DNA from: Collinsella tanakaei | GTDB lineage: Bacteria > Actinomycetota > Coriobacteriia > Coriobacteriales > Coriobacteriaceae | Assembly (NCBI RefSeq): GCF_021531055.1 | Contig: NZ_JADYTL010000008.1 | Coordinates: forward strand, 55,366 to 119,365 | Direction of reading: 5' to 3' | Length of the DNA: 64,000 nucleotides | In this document: piece after piece, positions 42,832 through 50,748 of the stretch | How the letters are laid out: each line of letters opens with the position of its first letter | Numbering within the stretch: position 1 is the first letter of the stretch | Notes under the pieces: model-generated | Seen by the model: only the letters and a program-made list of their open reading frames with translations | Database searches by the model: none | What the model was told of the DNA's origin: nothing | Program-made: the position numbers and the translations under genes

Positions 42832-44559
42832 ATGAGTGACGAGAGCACGTTCCCGCTGGACGGCGACGGGCTGCGCGAGGTCGTATGGGACGAGTGCGAC
42901 GCGCCCTTCGCGGGGCCGTTCGTCGCCTCGCCCGCGGACGCGGTGGGGCGCGGGATCGCGCTCGCGGTCACGCGCGGCGGCGAGGCGGTGGACCTCACGG
43001 GTGCCTCCCTGTACCTGCTTTGGCGCCACCGCGAGCTGCGCGTGCGCGGCTGCGAGCCCCTCGAGGAGGTCGACGCCGAGGCAGGCAAGTTCCGCGTGTT
43101 CTGGCCGGCGGCGATGGCGGCCGCCGAGGGGACCGTCGACGCGCAGGTCATGGTCTCCTGGGACGAGCGGGCGCTCTCCTCGCTCTCCTTCACGGTGCTG
43201 GTGGGGCCCGCGCTCGTCGGCGGCGAGGGCGGGGGCTCCGACGGCTACTCGATGTTCCTCGACGCCATACAGAAGTACGAGAACGCCGACGCCCTCATCT
43301 CCGAGGCCGTAGCCAGGGCACAGGAGGCCGTGACGACCGCGCAGGGAGCCGTGGCCACGGCCGGACAGGCGGTCGAGGCGGCGCAGGGAGCCTCCGGGGC
43401 GGTCGCCGCCGCGAACGCCGCCGCCGCTGCCGCGACGCAGGCCAGGGAGGAGCTGCTTGCGGCGGCGGGGCGCGGGGACTTCGACGGGGCGGACGGCCTG
43501 CCGGGCGCCGACGGCGAGGACGGGGCTCCCGGTGCCGACGGGCAGGACGGCACCGACGGCGTGAGCCCCACGGCCAAGGTGGAGCAGACCGAGGCGGGCG
43601 CGGTGGTGACCATCACGGACGCCACGGGCACCACCACGGCGACCCTCACGCACGGCCCCAAGGGAGACAAGGGCGACAACGGGGAGAAGGGCGACAAGGG
43701 CGACCCCTTCGAGTACTCCGACTTCACCGCGGAGCAACTGGAGGCCCTGCGCGGCCCCAAGGGCGACAAGATGACGCTCGACGACCTCACCGAGGAGGAG
43801 ATCGAATCCCTGCGCGGAGAGAAGGGTGACAAGGGCGACCCGTTCACCTACGAGGACTTCACACCCGAGCAGCTGGAGGCGCTGCGCGGTCCCCGGGGCG
43901 TGCAGGGGTCCCCAGGCCCACAGGGCGAGCCCGGCGAGGCGTTCACCTATGCGGACTTCACCGAGGAGCAGTTGGCGGCGCTGCAGGGGCCTCAGGGCGT
44001 CCAGGGGCCTCCCGGAACCGACGGCAGCGACGGTGCCCCAGGGGCGAATGGCGCCGACGGCGTGAGCTGCACGCACTCGTGGGCCGGGTCGGTGCTCACC
44101 GTGACGAGCGCAAGCGGAACGAGCTCCGCCGACCTGCGCGGCCCAAAGGGCGACGCGTTTACCTACGCGGACTTCACCGCCGAGCAGCTCGAGGGGCTGC
44201 GTGGCGAGGACGGGGTCGACGGCGCACCCGGCGCCGACGGCCAGGACGGTGCACCGGGGACGGACGGCCAGGACGGGGCCGACGCCGAGATCTTGGGCGC
44301 GACCGCCACGGTGGACGCCTCCACGGGCACTCCCTCCGTAACCGTGACGCTCGGCGGCACTCCCGGGGCGCGCACGTTCGCCTTCGCCTTCTCCGGCCTC
44401 AAGGGCGAAACCGGCGAGCAGGGGCCGCAGGGCGCGCCCGGCCAGGACGGCTCCGACGGCGCGCCGGGCACGACGCCCGACCTCTCGGCCTACGCGACGA
44501 AGCAGTACGTCGACCAGGCGATCGCCGACCTTGACGACCTGAGCGGGGTGGAGTTCTGA
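42832..44559 (+). CDS. Collagen-like upper baseplate/fibre protein (BppU-like)
   Basis: A 575-residue protein. The N-terminal 140 residues ([60 protein letters not shown]) match the BppU N-terminal domain that anchors fibres to the baseplate. A helical region follows ([20 protein letters not shown]). Then come many Gly-x-y collagen triplets interrupted by a recurring module of the form F-T-Y-x-D-F-T-x-E-Q-L-x-x-L-R-G-P-K-G, seen about five times. Collagen-like stalks are common in phage fibres. The protein is likely trimeric and places receptor-binding parts outward. Confidence 0.85.
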   Translation: MSDESTFPLDGDGLREVVWDECDAPFAGPFVASPADAVGRGIALAVTRGGEAVDLTGASLYLLWRHRELRVRGCEPLEEVDAEAGKFRVFWPAAMAAAEGTVDAQVMVSWDERALSSLSFTVLVGPALVGGEGGGSDGYSMFLDAIQKYENADALISEAVARAQEAVTTAQGAVATAGQAVEAAQGASGAVAAANAAAAAATQAREELLAAAGRGDFDGADGLPGADGEDGAPGADGQDGTDGVSPTAKVEQTEAGAVVTITDATGTTTATLTHGPKGDKGDNGEKGDKGDPFEYSDFTAEQLEALRGPKGDKMTLDDLTEEEIESLRGEKGDKGDPFTYEDFTPEQLEALRGPRGVQGSPGPQGEPGEAFTYADFTEEQLAALQGPQGVQGPPGTDGSDGAPGANGADGVSCTHSWAGSVLTVTSASGTSSADLRGPKGDAFTYADFTAEQLEGLRGEDGVDGAPGADGQDGAPGTDGQDGADAEILGATATVDASTGTPSVTVTLGGTPGARTFAFAFSGLKGETGEQGPQGAPGQDGSDGAPGTTPDLSAYATKQYVDQAIADLDDLSGVEF

Positions 44560-45944
44560 TGGCCGTGGGGACGATCCAGAAGTCCGTCTTCACCGACATC
44601 GCCAACGCGATACGGGTGCAGAACGGCGGTACGGGCACCTACCTGCCCTCGGAGATGGCGGCGGCGGTGCTCGCGCTCGACGGGATCCAGGCGGGGACGC
44701 CGTACCAGGCGGTGGCGGCGACGGGCACGGGCGTGATCTCCGACTCCGTGTTCGACGCGATAGCCGACGCGATCCGCGCGCAAAACGGGCTTGCCGAGAC
44801 GTACAAGCCGAGCGAGATGGCGCCGGCGATCCTCGCGCTCTCCTGGGACACCGGCGTCAAGATCCGCGCGCTGCTGCTCTCGGACGGGACGCTCGAGTTC
44901 AACTACCGCGACGGGCGGTCCTCGTCGGTGCCCGGCGCGGTCATCCTCAAGGCATGGGAGGTCGACCCGGAGGGCTACTCTTCGGCGGGCTCGAGGCCCT
45001 GGGACGACGACAAGCTCTCCGTCACGCGGGCGGTCATCGACGAGGACATGGGGGGCAGCGCCCTCGCCAGCGCCGCCTACCTCTTCCACGGCTGCGAGAA
45101 CCTCGTGGAGGTGGAGGGGTTCGGCCACCTCACCTCGCCAACCAACATGAACCAGATGTTCGTGAGCTGCGCCTCGCTCGAGACGATATGGGCCGACAGC
45201 TTCTACGGGTCCGTCGAGAGCGGAACCCTCATGTTCAGCGGGTGCCGGCGCCTCGTCGGGGAGAGGGGCTACGTCCCGGAGCAGACAGACGACCACCTGA
45301 ACCTGCACTTCGAGTCGAGCGGCGTGCTGACCCACCCCGACGAGTCGGAGGACGAGCGCGAGTGGTTCCGCTGCTTCCTCTACGCGGACGGCGAGCTCGT
45401 GCTGACGGCGGCGACCGCGCCCGAGACGGGGCGGGAGCTGGTCTCGTCGGGGCGCCTGTGCGCGAACGCCCGGTACAACTCGGTGGGCTACCAGCCCTGG
45501 TACGACCACCGCGACGACGTGGAGGCGGTGGAGATCGCCGCCGACATGGCGACCTACGGCCACGTGAACACGAACTACTGGTTCTACGGGCACCAGTCGA
45601 TCACCGACGTGACGGGGGTGGGGAACCTCCACGGCGTGCGCGAGATGCAGCACACCTTCAACAGCTGCACGGGGCTCACGGAGATCGACCTCTCCGGGCT
45701 CGACCCGTCCTCGCTCGAGGACCTCGCCTACACCTTCGGCGGGTGCGCCTCGCTCGTGACGATTTGGGCGGACGCTGACTGGGCGCTGCCGACCTCCGGG
45801 GTGTCGGGCTTCCAGACCTTCTACCAGTGCACGTCGCTCGTGGGCGGGGCGGGCACGACCTACGCTAGCTCGCGCGCGGGCTACCAGTACATGAGGATCG
45901 ACGGCGTGGGCGGCGCGGGGTACCTCACGGCGAAGAGCTCTTGA
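44559..45944 (+). CDS. Tail fibre/receptor-binding protein with BspA-like repeats
   Basis: A 461-residue protein. It starts with two short repeats (SVFTDIANAIRVQNGGTGTY and SVFDAIADAIRAQNGLAETY, each followed by P-S-E-M-A). These are probably trimerisation or attachment modules. The rest has BspA/DUF285-like segments (YLFHGCENLVEVEGFGHLTS, MFVSCASLETIWADSFYG, TFGGCASLVTIWADADWALP, TFYQCTSLVG) forming a leucine-rich-repeat-like array. Such repeats bind surface partners, so this is the best candidate for the host-recognition protein. It is the last gene of the tail cluster, followed by a strong hairpin. Confidence 0.78.
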   Translation: MAVGTIQKSVFTDIANAIRVQNGGTGTYLPSEMAAAVLALDGIQAGTPYQAVAATGTGVISDSVFDAIADAIRAQNGLAETYKPSEMAPAILALSWDTGVKIRALLLSDGTLEFNYRDGRSSSVPGAVILKAWEVDPEGYSSAGSRPWDDDKLSVTRAVIDEDMGGSALASAAYLFHGCENLVEVEGFGHLTSPTNMNQMFVSCASLETIWADSFYGSVESGTLMFSGCRRLVGERGYVPEQTDDHLNLHFESSGVLTHPDESEDEREWFRCFLYADGELVLTAATAPETGRELVSSGRLCANARYNSVGYQPWYDHRDDVEAVEIAADMATYGHVNTNYWFYGHQSITDVTGVGNLHGVREMQHTFNSCTGLTEIDLSGLDPSSLEDLAYTFGGCASLVTIWADADWALPTSGVSGFQTFYQCTSLVGGAGTTYASSRAGYQYMRIDGVGGAGYLTAKSS

Positions 45945-45949
45945 CAGGC

Positions 45950-45997
45950 ACCCCTCCGGCGCGTGCGGCGCCTGCGCCGCATGTGCCGGAGGGGTGG
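45950..45997 (+). terminator. Long nested hairpin after the tail fibre gene
   Basis: CACCCCTCCGGC pairs perfectly with GCCGGAGGGGTG, and an inner TGCGGCG/CGCCGCA stem lies within it. It begins 5 bases past the fibre stop. No T-run follows. Confidence 0.65.
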
Positions 45998-46069
45998 ACG
46001 CGCCGCCGCAGGGGCTCGGGACGAACCCGCCATGCGGGCGGCGCGAGGGGCGGGGCGTCACAGCTCCCT

Positions 46070-46408
46070 CTACCTTACTTGCGTTACTACAACCTTTGCT
46101 GTCACCAACACGAGCGCCAGGGCAAAGAACTGCCAACTTTTCTGCATCGTCCTATTTGCCTGTCCAATCGCCGCGTTCCTAATCTCCCCGCTCTCCTCCA
46201 TTAGCATCTTTCGCTCGTCCTGTGTCAACTCCGGCCTTGCAAGCCGTGCCTCGTTCTCGTCGGCCTGCAGGCTGATGATCTCCATGGAGCGCTTCGACGC
46301 GGCCGCCTCCGCATCCACGATCTTAGCCATGATGGTTTGGGCGAGCTCGTATACGTTGTTAGGCGTTTCGAGCTCCTCCTGCTCCTTCTCTTCCTTCAGA
46401 TACCACAT
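46070..46408 (-). CDS. Small membrane-anchored protein, prophage cargo
   Basis: A 112-residue protein with a long charged helical domain (ETPNNVYELAQTIMAKIVDA, then EIISLQADENEARLARPELT) and one C-terminal membrane segment (SWQFFALALVLVTAKVVV). Start at MWYLKEEKEQ, because AAAGGTAACGC precedes it. It is divergently transcribed from the XRE-like gene next door across a palindromic operator. This is the position and layout of a lysogenic cargo gene. Membrane-tethered coiled-coil proteins can act in superinfection exclusion, but no function is shown here. Confidence 0.7.
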   Translation of the reverse strand: MWYLKEEKEQEELETPNNVYELAQTIMAKIVDAEAAASKRSMEIISLQADENEARLARPELTQDERKMLMEESGEIRNAAIGQANRTMQKSWQFFALALVLVTAKVVVTQVR

Positions 46409-46427
46409 TGCGTTACCTTTCTTTTGC

Positions 46428-46451
46428 ATATAGGGCGACTATGCCCTATAT
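46428..46451. promoter_or_regulatory. Perfect 9-bp palindromic operator
   Basis: ATATAGGGC and GCCCTATAT form a perfect inverted repeat over a 6-base spacer, between the two divergent cargo genes. A third half-site follows near the XRE gene. It is probably the binding site of the adjacent regulator. Confidence 0.65.
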
Positions 46452-46534
46452 TCTAACTGGACATTCGGCAGCTGCTGTGTTGGATTCTATGACGTTCTGT
46501 AAGAAAGGGATAGGAACTATCTTTTCCGAAAAAT

Positions 46535-46543
46535 GCCCTATAT
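46535..46543 (+). promoter_or_regulatory. Third GCCCTATAT half-site
   Basis: An exact copy of one operator arm, 15 bases before the XRE-like start codon, consistent with autoregulation. Confidence 0.5.
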
Positions 46544-46557
46544 GAGAAGGAGGCCAA

Positions 46558-47181
46558 ATGCCTAAGACTGAGATGAAGATTCCCATTCAGGGGAAATGGA
46601 TGAAGAGCGTAATTAAGCGGCGTGGTTTCACTATCTATTCGCTCGGTAGATCCGTCGAACGGGGCGGAATTGGCAAAGATATCAGGACGATTCGGCGCGC
46701 CGTCTCTGAGAACAAAATCACTCCCCAGCTTCTCGACCTCATTGCCCGCGCAATAGACGTCCATCCCGACTTCCTTGCCGGCAAGTACTGCTGGACCCTT
46801 GAGCTTCCCGTCATGGACTACGAGGGCGTTAGGGACTACTGGCTCGAGAACTACCTGAATCCTGATCACTTTCCCTATATCCTTGCCGAGCAGCAGAAGC
46901 TCGGGTCCTATCGACAGCTGCTCAACACGCTGCTCATGCACGGTGTGACCAAGGAAGACTTCCTTGAGAAAAGTCGACCCGATCGCGACAAGATGGCAGA
47001 CCAGCTGGACCTCGCCGTCACTAGGGTTCTGAAGCAGTGGTTCCCCTCTTGCTACCGAGGCGACACCGTCGACTACGCCGAAGCGATGGAGTGGCGTGAC
47101 GAAAGGGATGTCTACGAGGCCATGCTGGAATACCTCGAAGAGAGGGGCATCGTGAAGGTCGATTACCCCGGCGAGAACTAG
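46558..47181 (+). CDS. XRE-like regulator, prophage cargo
   Basis: A 207-residue protein with an N-terminal HTH-like region (WMKSVIKRRGFTIYSLGRSV, then TIRRAVSENKITPQLLDLIA and RAIDVHPDFLAGKYCW). Helical segments follow (LAEQQKLGSYRQLLNTLLMH). AGAAGGAGG precedes the ATG. It faces a small membrane-protein gene across a palindromic operator and ends in a strong terminator, so the pair forms a self-contained regulatory cassette placed between tail and lysis genes. Its codon use is less GC-rich than the structural genes. A repressor of the divergent pair is the likely role. Confidence 0.75.
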   Translation: MPKTEMKIPIQGKWMKSVIKRRGFTIYSLGRSVERGGIGKDIRTIRRAVSENKITPQLLDLIARAIDVHPDFLAGKYCWTLELPVMDYEGVRDYWLENYLNPDHFPYILAEQQKLGSYRQLLNTLLMHGVTKEDFLEKSRPDRDKMADQLDLAVTRVLKQWFPSCYRGDTVDYAEAMEWRDERDVYEAMLEYLEERGIVKVDYPGEN

Positions 47182-47205
47182 GCTCCCAACAGGTGCCCCA
47201 ACCCA

Positions 47206-47240
47206 AGCGCGGCGTCACATCTCCGACGCCGCGCTTTTTT
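47206..47240 (+). terminator. Strong Rho-independent terminator
   Basis: AGCGCGGCGTC pairs perfectly with GACGCCGCGCT across an 8-base loop, followed by TTTTTT. It closes the XRE cassette and insulates the lysis genes downstream. Confidence 0.9.
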
Positions 47241-47389
47241 GTTACCCCGAGTCCCTACTGTGAACTCTTTTGTGAAGTGACGGAAGGCGACGCTTCTCAA
47301 CATATCAGCAGCTAAACATGACCGTTTGTGACCACGGTCGACACTTCTCCCAGAAGGGCGGGGCGCTCCCGTCCAGGGAGGAGGCGCGC

Positions 47390-47605
47390 ATGGAGTCGGT
47401 TATCGCGGCGCTCGTGACGGGGATGCTGACCCTCGCCGGGGTGCTCGTGTCCAACTCGCGCAGCCGCGCGGTCATGGAGGTCAAGATCGACAACCTGACG
47501 CGGCAGGTCGAGAAGCACAACCGCATGGTCGAGCGCACTTACGCCCTGGAGCAGGACGTCGCCGTCGTGAAGGCGGAGATCGAGAATCTGCGGAAGGGGC
47601 AATGA
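47390..47605 (+). CDS. Small lysis-module protein with one membrane segment (hemolysin XhlA/DUF7365-like)
   Basis: A 71-residue protein. The N-terminus is a membrane helix (MESVIAALVTGMLTLAGVLV) followed by a coiled coil (MEVKIDNLTRQVEKHNRMVE, then QDVAVVKAEIENLRKG). That matches small XhlA/DUF7365-like proteins which cooperate with the holin in cell lysis. Start at MESV behind GGGAGGAGG. The stop overlaps the holin start by 4 bases, giving coupled translation. Confidence 0.75.
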   Translation: MESVIAALVTGMLTLAGVLVSNSRSRAVMEVKIDNLTRQVEKHNRMVERTYALEQDVAVVKAEIENLRKGQ

Positions 47606-47829
47606 TGGAGGCTTTCCTGACATCCAACGAGTGGCCATGGAGACTCGCGCGAACCGTCGTGCAGGGCGTGCTCGGCGTGGTCGTGGCCAACGTGGACATG
47701 CTCGTGGGCTGCGCGGTGCTGGAGCCCGAGTGGCGCGCGATCGTGGTGGCGCTCGTGATGGCCGTGCTGTCGCCGGTGATGGCAGAGCTCGGCGCGGCGC
47801 TGCCTTCGGGCGGTGGTCCCGATGAGTGA
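47602..47829 (+). CDS. Holin-like membrane protein
   Basis: A 75-residue protein with two hydrophobic segments (TVVQGVLGVVVANVDMLVGC and WRAIVVALVMAVLSPVMAEL) and short charged ends. It lies directly before the endolysin gene. Small two-helix proteins in this position are holins, which permeabilise the membrane to release endolysin. It overlaps the next gene by 8 bases. Confidence 0.75.
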   Translation: MMEAFLTSNEWPWRLARTVVQGVLGVVVANVDMLVGCAVLEPEWRAIVVALVMAVLSPVMAELGAALPSGGGPDE

Positions 47830-47965
47830 CGGGCGCGAGTTCGCGAGCGAGGAGGAGCGCTGGGAGGCGCTGCGCGGCGAGGGCGTCGAGGCAGCCGCGC
47901 CCGACGGCTGGGAGCCCGACGAGGGCGAGGACGGCGGCTTCGAGGAGGTGCCCGATGGCGTATAG
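47822..47965 (+). CDS. 47-residue acidic protein in the lysis cassette
   Basis: A 47-residue, strongly acidic protein starting MSDGREFASEEERWEALRGE and ending FEEVPDGV. It overlaps the holin at its start and the endolysin at its end, which supports translation. No family is recognised; a regulator or antiholin is possible from position. Confidence 0.5.
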   Translation: MSDGREFASEEERWEALRGEGVEAAAPDGWEPDEGEDGGFEEVPDGV

Positions 47966-48905
47966 CATCCTCTTCAAGCAGTGCGGCTCTGACCACATGA
48001 CGCGCGGGCGCTCCCGCGCGATCGACCGCATCGTGGTCCACTTCACGGCGACGCTCGCCTCCGCGCGCAACAACGCGACGTACTTCGCCCGGAACGAGGG
48101 CCAGGGCGCCTCCGCGCACTACTTCGTCGACGACATCACGCCCGAGATCTACCAGAGCGTGGCCGAGGGCGACACCGCCTGGCACGCCGGCGACTGGCAG
48201 ATGAACTGCCGCGCGATCGGCATCGAGGTCGTGTCGGCCGGCGAGGACTTCAGCGCGACCGAGGTCGAGAAGCTGGGCTGGCTCGTGAGGAAGCTCATGG
48301 CCAAGTACGGCATCGGCGCCTCCGGGGTCATCCGCCACTACGACGTGACGGGCAAGCTGTGCCCCGCGCCCTACGTGGACGCTGGTAGGTGGGCGGTGCT
48401 GCGTGCGGCGATCACGGGTGGCAGCTCAAGCGCTGCTGTCAGCGGTGGGAGCGGCGGCACGCCGTCCGGGACCACGGCGGAGCTCGCGCAGGCGGTTATC
48501 CGGGGCGAGTACGGCAACGGGGACGCGCGCCGCGACGCCCTGGGCAGCCGCTACGGCGAGGTGCAGGAGGAGGTGAACCGCATCCTCGCTGGGGGCGGCT
48601 CCGTGTCGGCGCCGCAGGCTTCCGGCGACAGCGTTGACGACCTCGCTCGCCGCGTGATCGCGGGCGAGTTCGGGAACGGGAAGGCGCGGAGGGCCGCGCT
48701 GGGTGACCGCTACGCCGAGGTCCAGGCGCGCGTGAACGAGATGCTGGGCGCTGGGGGCTCCGGCGAGCAGTCTGGCGGCGCGGACGTCGAGGCGCTCGCT
48801 CAGGCCGTCATACGCGGCGAGTACGGCAACGGCGAGGAGCGAAAGCGCCGACTGGGCTCGCTCTACGACGCCGTGCAGGCCCGCGTGAACGAGATCCTGC
48901 TGTGA
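47955..48905 (+). CDS. Endolysin: N-acetylmuramoyl-L-alanine amidase with three CW_7 repeats
   Basis: A 316-residue lysin. The N-terminal amidase_2/PGRP-like domain (RIVVHFTATLASARNNATYF, AHYFVDDITPEIYQSVAEGD, TAWHAGDWQMNCRAIGIEVV, GVIRHYDVTGKLCPAP) contains the zinc-binding His residues and cleaves the amide bond between sugar and peptide in peptidoglycan. The C-terminus carries three CW_7 (Cpl-7-type) repeats of about 35 residues, each with the pattern LA-x-x-VIxGEYGNG...RxxLGxxYxxVQxRVNEIL, which bind cell wall. The start was chosen 10 bases before the upstream stop. It is the main lysis enzyme. Confidence 0.92.
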   Translation: MAYSILFKQCGSDHMTRGRSRAIDRIVVHFTATLASARNNATYFARNEGQGASAHYFVDDITPEIYQSVAEGDTAWHAGDWQMNCRAIGIEVVSAGEDFSATEVEKLGWLVRKLMAKYGIGASGVIRHYDVTGKLCPAPYVDAGRWAVLRAAITGGSSSAAVSGGSGGTPSGTTAELAQAVIRGEYGNGDARRDALGSRYGEVQEEVNRILAGGGSVSAPQASGDSVDDLARRVIAGEFGNGKARRAALGDRYAEVQARVNEMLGAGGSGEQSGGADVEALAQAVIRGEYGNGEERKRRLGSLYDAVQARVNEILL

Positions 48906-49024
48906 CGCGGGAGGACGTGGGCTGGGGGCTCGCCGTGGCGCTCTCGGTCGTGCTCATCGTCGCCGTGCTGCCGCTCGTGCCGGTCATGTGGCTGGCGGGC
49001 AGGCTGGGCGACCGGATCGGGTGA
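48902..49024 (+). CDS. 40-residue membrane peptide after the endolysin
   Basis: A 40-residue peptide from a GTG that overlaps the endolysin stop. One strong membrane segment (LAVALSVVLIVAVLPLVPVM) occupies most of it, with a positive C-terminal end. Position suggests an accessory holin or spanin-like helper, not proven. A GC-rich hairpin follows. Confidence 0.55.
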   Translation: MTREDVGWGLAVALSVVLIVAVLPLVPVMWLAGRLGDRIG

Positions 49025-49027
49025 GCC

Positions 49028-49047
49028 GGGGCCCCGCGAGGGGCCCC
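49028..49047. terminator. Perfect GC-rich hairpin after the lysis cassette
   Basis: GGGGCCCC-GCGA-GGGGCCCC, with TTCG after it on the plus strand. It ends the late operon and separates it from the opposite-strand nuclease gene. Confidence 0.75.
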
Positions 49048-49051
49048 TTCG

Positions 49052-50092
49052 TCACGGGTTGCAGTTGCCGCAGGGGTCGTAGCCCTGGGCGATGACGTCG
49101 TCTCGCGTGTCGGTTACGGTCTGCTTGTTCTTCTCGCTCATGCGGTCTACGGACGAGCACTCGGGATAGTGGAACTTCCTCGTGTTGGTGTTGAGGACGT
49201 AGGTGCGCTCCTCCCCCTGCGTCGTGGCCTCGGGGGCCTGGGCCTCCGGGGCCTCCTCGCGCCAGCTCTCGCCCGTGGCGTAGTCGATGCCGACGCCCGG
49301 CTGGACGTTGTAGCAGAAGACGTTGAAGGCGACGCCCATGCCGGCGTCGTCGAGCGAGCGCGCCTCCATGTGGACGCCCCGGCAGACGAGCTCGTCTCCG
49401 ACGAAGACGGGCTCGACGCGGTAGAGGACGTGGCCTCCCGTGCGGTCCACGTAGTCGGCGACCTCGTTCTCGAAGGGGAGCATGCCCTCCGTGTTCATGT
49501 AGCGGGTGCCGGTGACGAGGTTCTCCTCGTTAGCGTTCTCGGCGGTGAGCTGCCAGCCGATGAGGTGGCAGCGGTTGTAGAGGTAGCGTCCGTCCACGAG
49601 GTCGTCGTAGCGCACGGTGTGCCAGCCGGTGGGCTTGACCATGCCAATGCTGCCGCGCTCCTCGCCCTCGGCGGGCATGGTGGACGGACTCACCACGGCG
49701 ACGGCGGCGCCGCAGCGGCCGAGCTCGTCGAGCGGGGCATAGGACTCGCTCTGGGCGGGGATGTCATCCTCGCCGATGGTGGGGACGTTGTCGTTGATCG
49801 CGGCGTAGGGGCTGCCGTCGTAGGCGGGGACCTGGGAGAGGTCGAAGACGACGGGCTCCGCCAGCTGCCCGCCATCGGACGGCGCCGGCTCTGGTGCCCC
49901 CGGTTCCTCAGGGTCCTCCGTCGCCTGGGCGGGTTGCTCCTGGCTTGCCGGTGCCTCGGCCGAGCCGGTGGCGGGGGCCTCGTCCCCCGAGCATGCCGGG
50001 AGCACGAGGAGAGCGAGCACGAGGAGCGCGGTGAGAAGGATGCCGCGCGCTTTCTCAATCCGCTCGGTGAATTCGCTCGCCGCGTTTCTCAT
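49052..50092 (-). CDS. Secreted lipoprotein with DNA/RNA non-specific endonuclease domain (EndA-like)
   Basis: A 346-residue protein with a membrane-anchoring signal (GILLTALLVLALLVLPACSG, lipobox L-P-A-C), then an acidic Pro/Glu-rich linker. The nuclease domain carries RYLYNRCHLIGWQLTAENAN with the R-C-H-L-I-G motif of DNA/RNA non-specific endonucleases (EndA/NucA-like, D/N-R-x-H), then TGTRYMNTEGMLPFENEVAD. The C-terminus has a Cys-rich metal-binding-like tail (KFHYPECSSVDRM...GYDPCGNCNP). It is a likely lysogenic conversion gene: a cell-attached nuclease. Upstream Met at MQQRREQ is an alternative start. Confidence 0.85.
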   Translation of the reverse strand: MRNAASEFTERIEKARGILLTALLVLALLVLPACSGDEAPATGSAEAPASQEQPAQATEDPEEPGAPEPAPSDGGQLAEPVVFDLSQVPAYDGSPYAAINDNVPTIGEDDIPAQSESYAPLDELGRCGAAVAVVSPSTMPAEGEERGSIGMVKPTGWHTVRYDDLVDGRYLYNRCHLIGWQLTAENANEENLVTGTRYMNTEGMLPFENEVADYVDRTGGHVLYRVEPVFVGDELVCRGVHMEARSLDDAGMGVAFNVFCYNVQPGVGIDYATGESWREEAPEAQAPEATTQGEERTYVLNTNTRKFHYPECSSVDRMSEKNKQTVTDTRDDVIAQGYDPCGNCNP

Positions 50093-50195
50093 CTTCTGCT
50101 CCCTTCGTTGCTGCATAGGGTAATTATCCTCCCGCTCGGGGCATTCTTCGAGCGGAGCGTCACTTCTCGGCACTTCACAAAGCTATACACAGGGA

Positions 50196-50229
50196 CGCCC
50201 CCGCATCCCGTTGGTTGGATGCGGGGGCG
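50196..50229. terminator. 13-bp hairpin after the last prophage gene
   Basis: CGCCCCCGCATCC pairs with GGATGCGGGGGCG over an 8-base loop, 7 bases past the end of the small prophage gene. No strong T-run. Confidence 0.65.
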
Positions 50230-50236
50230 CCAGTCG

Positions 50237-50539
50237 CTAGAAGGTCGGCCTGTCGCGGTGCCGCGGGCCGTCCATGAGCATGCGGTACCACCAGTCGCGG
50301 TCTTTGTACCCGCTTTGACCGAGGCTGTCGAGGAGCTTCGTCTGTTCGACTTCCCCAAGCTCCGCAAAGCTGTCCCTCATGTCGTTTTCCATGGCGACCT
50401 TGCTTCTGATCATGTCGTCCAAGATCTCCCTGAGTTCATCGATGTCGAAGCTCTGCGGGGAGATCTCGACGAGCTCCGCACGAAAGTGTGCGTAGTCCTC
50501 GAGTTCCATCATTTCCTTAAGTTCTTTCTCACTCATCAT
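50237..50539 (-). CDS. Small acidic protein near the right prophage end
   Basis: A 100-residue, acidic, helical protein (MMSEKELKEMMELEDYAHFR...SFDIDELREILDDMIRS...QSGYKDRDWWYRMLM). GGAGGA lies 6 bases before the ATG. No family is recognised. It is located between the nuclease gene and attR on the minus strand, the area of lysogenic conversion genes. It may be expressed in the lysogen. Confidence 0.65.
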   Translation of the reverse strand: MMSEKELKEMMELEDYAHFRAELVEISPQSFDIDELREILDDMIRSKVAMENDMRDSFAELGEVEQTKLLDSLGQSGYKDRDWWYRMLMDGPRHRDRPTF

Positions 50540-50653
50540 GGGCTCCTCCGTTTCCGTATTGATTGGCTTTAACCTTGCCCCCACCTCTCCGAAGCCCTCT
50601 TCCATGGAAGAATTCATGGAAGAATCATCCCGAACGGAGCGTTTTGAAGTGAG

Positions 50654-50690
50654 AGAAAGGGTTTTCCTCCTTCGGAGAAAAACCCTTTCT
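50654..50690. terminator. 17-bp hairpin close to attR
   Basis: AGAAAGGGTTTTCCTCC pairs with GGAGAAAAACCCTTTCT (one mismatch) across a 3-base loop, with A/T runs on both sides. It could act in both directions and insulates guaA from prophage transcription. Confidence 0.75.
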
Positions 50691-50748
50691 TACCTGCGAA
50701 AATGTTGGTTTCTGGTTCAGAGCGTTGCGAAGCGTCAGACCTCGAAAA

